From a virus: a DNA stretch of 45,255 nt. This document shows, one piece after another, positions 43,394 to 45,255 of this stretch (position 1 is its first letter; each line of letters begins with the position of its first letter). Location of the stretch: positions 1 to 45,255 of IMG/VR virus record IMGVR_UViG_3300033183_000691, one strand, 5' to 3'. The translations under genes were made by a program, and so were the position numbers. The notes under the pieces were generated by a model. That model was not told the origin of the DNA. It saw only the letters and a list, made by a program, of their open reading frames with translations, and searched no databases.

Positions 43394-44026
43394 ATGGAGG
43401 TTCGCAGCACGACGCTTGAGCTCTGGCCAACAAGGATCAACTTCTTTGAAACCCCGCCTGACTGGGCAGTGAACCGGCGTCTGGCAGATGAGGCCATTGC
43501 GCGGGTAGGGGGTGTGGATGAGAAGATACCCGGCAGCGCCGCAAAGCGGCGGGTTCGGGGCATTTTGGACGACAGCACCGAAGGCCAGACGCTCAAAGCG
43601 CATCTCTTTGCCTGCGCGCGCGCCGTCCTCGGGCCTTGGTCCAAGTATCTCGATCCCGACCATTGCGAAAACCGTGCCCTCGTCATCGAGCCCGGTGGTT
43701 TCATCTCAACCCACAAGGACAGTCGCGAGGGGGACCTGACCTGCGTGCACTTCTTGACTGGCGGTGGATCAGGTCACCCGGTAAACAGCGTGGGCACGCC
43801 GCGCTTCGTGATCGAGGACCCATCGCGCTACTTCGATGAGGGGCGGCTGCCTTATGAGAGCCGCCATGGCTACTCGGTCAACCCGCGGCCGGGGCTCTCG
43901 GTCTTCTTCCCCTCTCATATTCCCCATAACCAGCACCCCTATGAGGGGAGCGCACCCCATGTGCAGGTGGTCGCGAACTTCCGCGTCGACCTGCCCGTGG
44001 CGATCGAAGAAAGGCTGTTCGACTGA
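43394..44026 (+). CDS. Fe(II)/2-oxoglutarate-dependent oxygenase (HxD type)
   Basis: 210 aa from ATG 43394; a TTG at 43379 is possible. GGFISTHKDS carries the HxD iron ligands (His107, Asp109); SVFFPSHIPHNQHPY carries the distal His (probably His178) and NFRVDLP the 2OG-binding Arg197. The fold is the double-stranded beta-helix of P4H/AspH-type protein hydroxylases. It starts two bases after the Asn-Cys repeat gene and overlaps the radical SAM gene by one base, so all three are coupled. It likely hydroxylates residues (Asn is a reasonable guess) in the fibre-like protein. Confidence 0.82.
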   Translation: MEVRSTTLELWPTRINFFETPPDWAVNRRLADEAIARVGGVDEKIPGSAAKRRVRGILDDSTEGQTLKAHLFACARAVLGPWSKYLDPDHCENRALVIEPGGFISTHKDSREGDLTCVHFLTGGGSGHPVNSVGTPRFVIEDPSRYFDEGRLPYESRHGYSVNPRPGLSVFFPSHIPHNQHPYEGSAPHVQVVANFRVDLPVAIEERLFD

Positions 44027-45255
44027 TGTGGTTTGATCTGACGCTGGAGGCGCGTGACGGCAGCCGCCATCACGTGCGCTACAACCCGCACACCTCCGAA
44101 TGCGAAGGGCTGCGACTGCCGGTCGAGTCGGGGATTTTTGCGCCGGTTGCCCGCGTGGCCAAAGACAAGCCCCTCGGAAAATCCCGTGCTCCCCGCATCC
44201 TGAAAATCCAACTCGGGCTCTCGTGCAACTATGCCTGCAGCTATTGCAACCAGGCCTTCCAGATTACGGATGCCACGGTCTCGAAACTGGCCGATGTCGA
44301 GCACTTCCTGACCCAGCTCGACGGCTGGATCACCGACGCGCCGGAGACGATCGAGCTCTGGGGTGGGGAGCCGTTTCTTTACTGGGCCAAAATCAAGCGG
44401 ATGATCCCCGCGCTGGCGGAGCGCTTCCCGGCGGCGCGCTTCTCGATCATCACCAACGGCTCGCTCCTCGACCGAGAAAAGCTCGACTTCATCGCGGCCC
44501 ACGATATCGCCATCACGATCTCGCATGACGGGCCCGGTCAGCATATGCGCGGGCCGGATCCGTTCGACGATCCTGTCAAGAGTCACTGGATCCAAACCCT
44601 GTTGGCTGAGCGTCCCGAAAAGACCGGTTTTAATGCGGTTCTGACGCGCCAGCATCACGACCTTCGGGCGCTCAAGGCATGGTTCGCCGAAAAAGTCGGG
44701 CCGGACATCTTCGTTGGGCTCGAGGGTGTCGTGAATGTCTATGACGCGGCGACCGCCATCGGAACGGGACGGTTTGAGCCCTCGGAGCTGAACAGCTTAA
44801 CGCGGTCGATCTTCGAGGCGCTGGCAGAGGACCCCAACGCCTTTGGCCTCGGCGAGCGCATCAACGAATTCTATTCTTCGATTCAGCGTCGGCGGCCCAT
44901 CGAAGCGCTTGGCCAAAAATGCGGGATGGACAGCCCCGACGCCATTGCCGTCGACCTGCGCGGGAACGTGATGACCTGTCAGAACACCGGGGCAAAGGGA
45001 GCGCACAAGATCGGTCATGTCGCCGAGTTTGACGCCATCGCACTCGATACCGCGACGCATTTTGCCTTCCGGAACGAATGCATGTCATGCCCTGTCGTTC
45101 AGCTCTGCAAAGGGTCCTGCATGTTCCTCGAGGGTGAGTTCTTCAAGCAGTCTTGTGCCAATGAGTTCGCCTTCAACATGGGAATCATGATGGCGGCGGT
45201 GTGGCATTTGACGGGGATGGTGGTGGTCAACGTAAATGCAGCCGTTTTGGCTTAG
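44026..45255 (+). CDS. Radical SAM / SPASM peptide-modifying enzyme
   Basis: 409 aa. The radical SAM cluster motif CNYACSYC gives Cys67, Cys71, Cys74; the SAM-binding GGEP is at 113-116 and SIITNGSLL follows. The C-terminal SPASM domain has all seven cysteines in order: Cys299, Cys318, then CMSCPVVQLCKGSC (352, 355, 361, 365: C-x2-C-x5-C-x3-C) and Cys377. Such enzymes hold two auxiliary 4Fe-4S clusters and modify peptides (thioether links, Cys oxidation to formylglycine, C-C bonds). No N-terminal RRE leader-binding domain is obvious. The C-terminal 25 residues are hydrophobic. Last gene of the fibre cassette; the stop is the final base triplet of the window. Confidence 0.92.
   Translation: MWFDLTLEARDGSRHHVRYNPHTSECEGLRLPVESGIFAPVARVAKDKPLGKSRAPRILKIQLGLSCNYACSYCNQAFQITDATVSKLADVEHFLTQLDGWITDAPETIELWGGEPFLYWAKIKRMIPALAERFPAARFSIITNGSLLDREKLDFIAAHDIAITISHDGPGQHMRGPDPFDDPVKSHWIQTLLAERPEKTGFNAVLTRQHHDLRALKAWFAEKVGPDIFVGLEGVVNVYDAATAIGTGRFEPSELNSLTRSIFEALAEDPNAFGLGERINEFYSSIQRRRPIEALGQKCGMDSPDAIAVDLRGNVMTCQNTGAKGAHKIGHVAEFDAIALDTATHFAFRNECMSCPVVQLCKGSCMFLEGEFFKQSCANEFAFNMGIMMAAVWHLTGMVVVNVNAAVLA

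Overview
The window is almost entirely one lambda-like siphovirus prophage in a GC-rich alphaproteobacterium, most likely a Rhodobacteraceae (Roseobacter/Rhodobacter-type) host. This rests on recognisable family resemblance: a serine recombinase with a DUF2924 partner, GpA-type terminase, ClpP-type head protease, gpD/gpE-like capsid pair, DUF6441 and DUF6362/DUF6378 proteins, and a CHAP-like endolysin. High GC with short start/stop overlaps throughout fits. No host housekeeping gene is certain. The left end (about 1-1650) carries two genes that may be host or cargo, and the phage part continues to the last base.

Layout. (1) 1-1621, minus: a small unknown gene and an HNH-HIT fusion. (2) 1654-10777, minus: a tightly packed leftward early operon with an HTH-like protein, large serine recombinase, DUF2924 protein, SF2 helicase, a DUF669/SSB-like protein, a Sak4-like ATPase, a sigma-70-like factor and two long unknown proteins. 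(3) 10778-11102: an AT-rich divergent control region. (4) 11103-15907, plus: rightward replication operon with PD-(D/E)XK nuclease, D5/P4-type primase-helicase, RuvC-like nuclease and small DUF proteins. (5) 16021-16899, minus: an AT-richer SAM methyltransferase-like cargo gene. (6) 17263-19152: a ParB-methyltransferase fusion and small genes. (7) 19268-26755: packaging and head genes. (8) 26808-27722: an AT-rich three-gene cargo island inside the tail module. (9) 27748-36559: tail genes, with a textbook -1 frameshift signal for a G/GT-type chaperone at 29601-29648. (10) 36559-39273: a fibre gene and a holin / endolysin / overlapping spanin lysis cassette. (11) 39270-41421: collagen-like and S74-chaperoned tail-fibre genes.

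The most unusual part is the right end (41418-45255). Directly downstream of the fibre genes, and coupled to them by start/stop overlaps, are an unknown 302-aa protein, a putative Fe(II)/2-oxoglutarate oxygenase, a 111-residue fibre-like protein ending in alternating Asn-Cys repeats, a second Fe/2OG oxygenase with a clear HxD motif, and a radical SAM protein with a complete SPASM cysteine set. This looks like a phage structural protein paired with RiPP-style modifying enzymes, i.e. a system that may post-translationally rebuild the Cys-rich tip of a tail fibre. The gene content and motifs are seen directly; the enzyme-substrate link is inference. I know of no described system of this kind, but no search was possible.

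Other notable points are a partial duplication of a tail gene's 3' end that looks like a recombination scar, the cargo island beside it, a prophage-encoded sigma factor, and the absence of any recognisable CI/Cro-type repressor.
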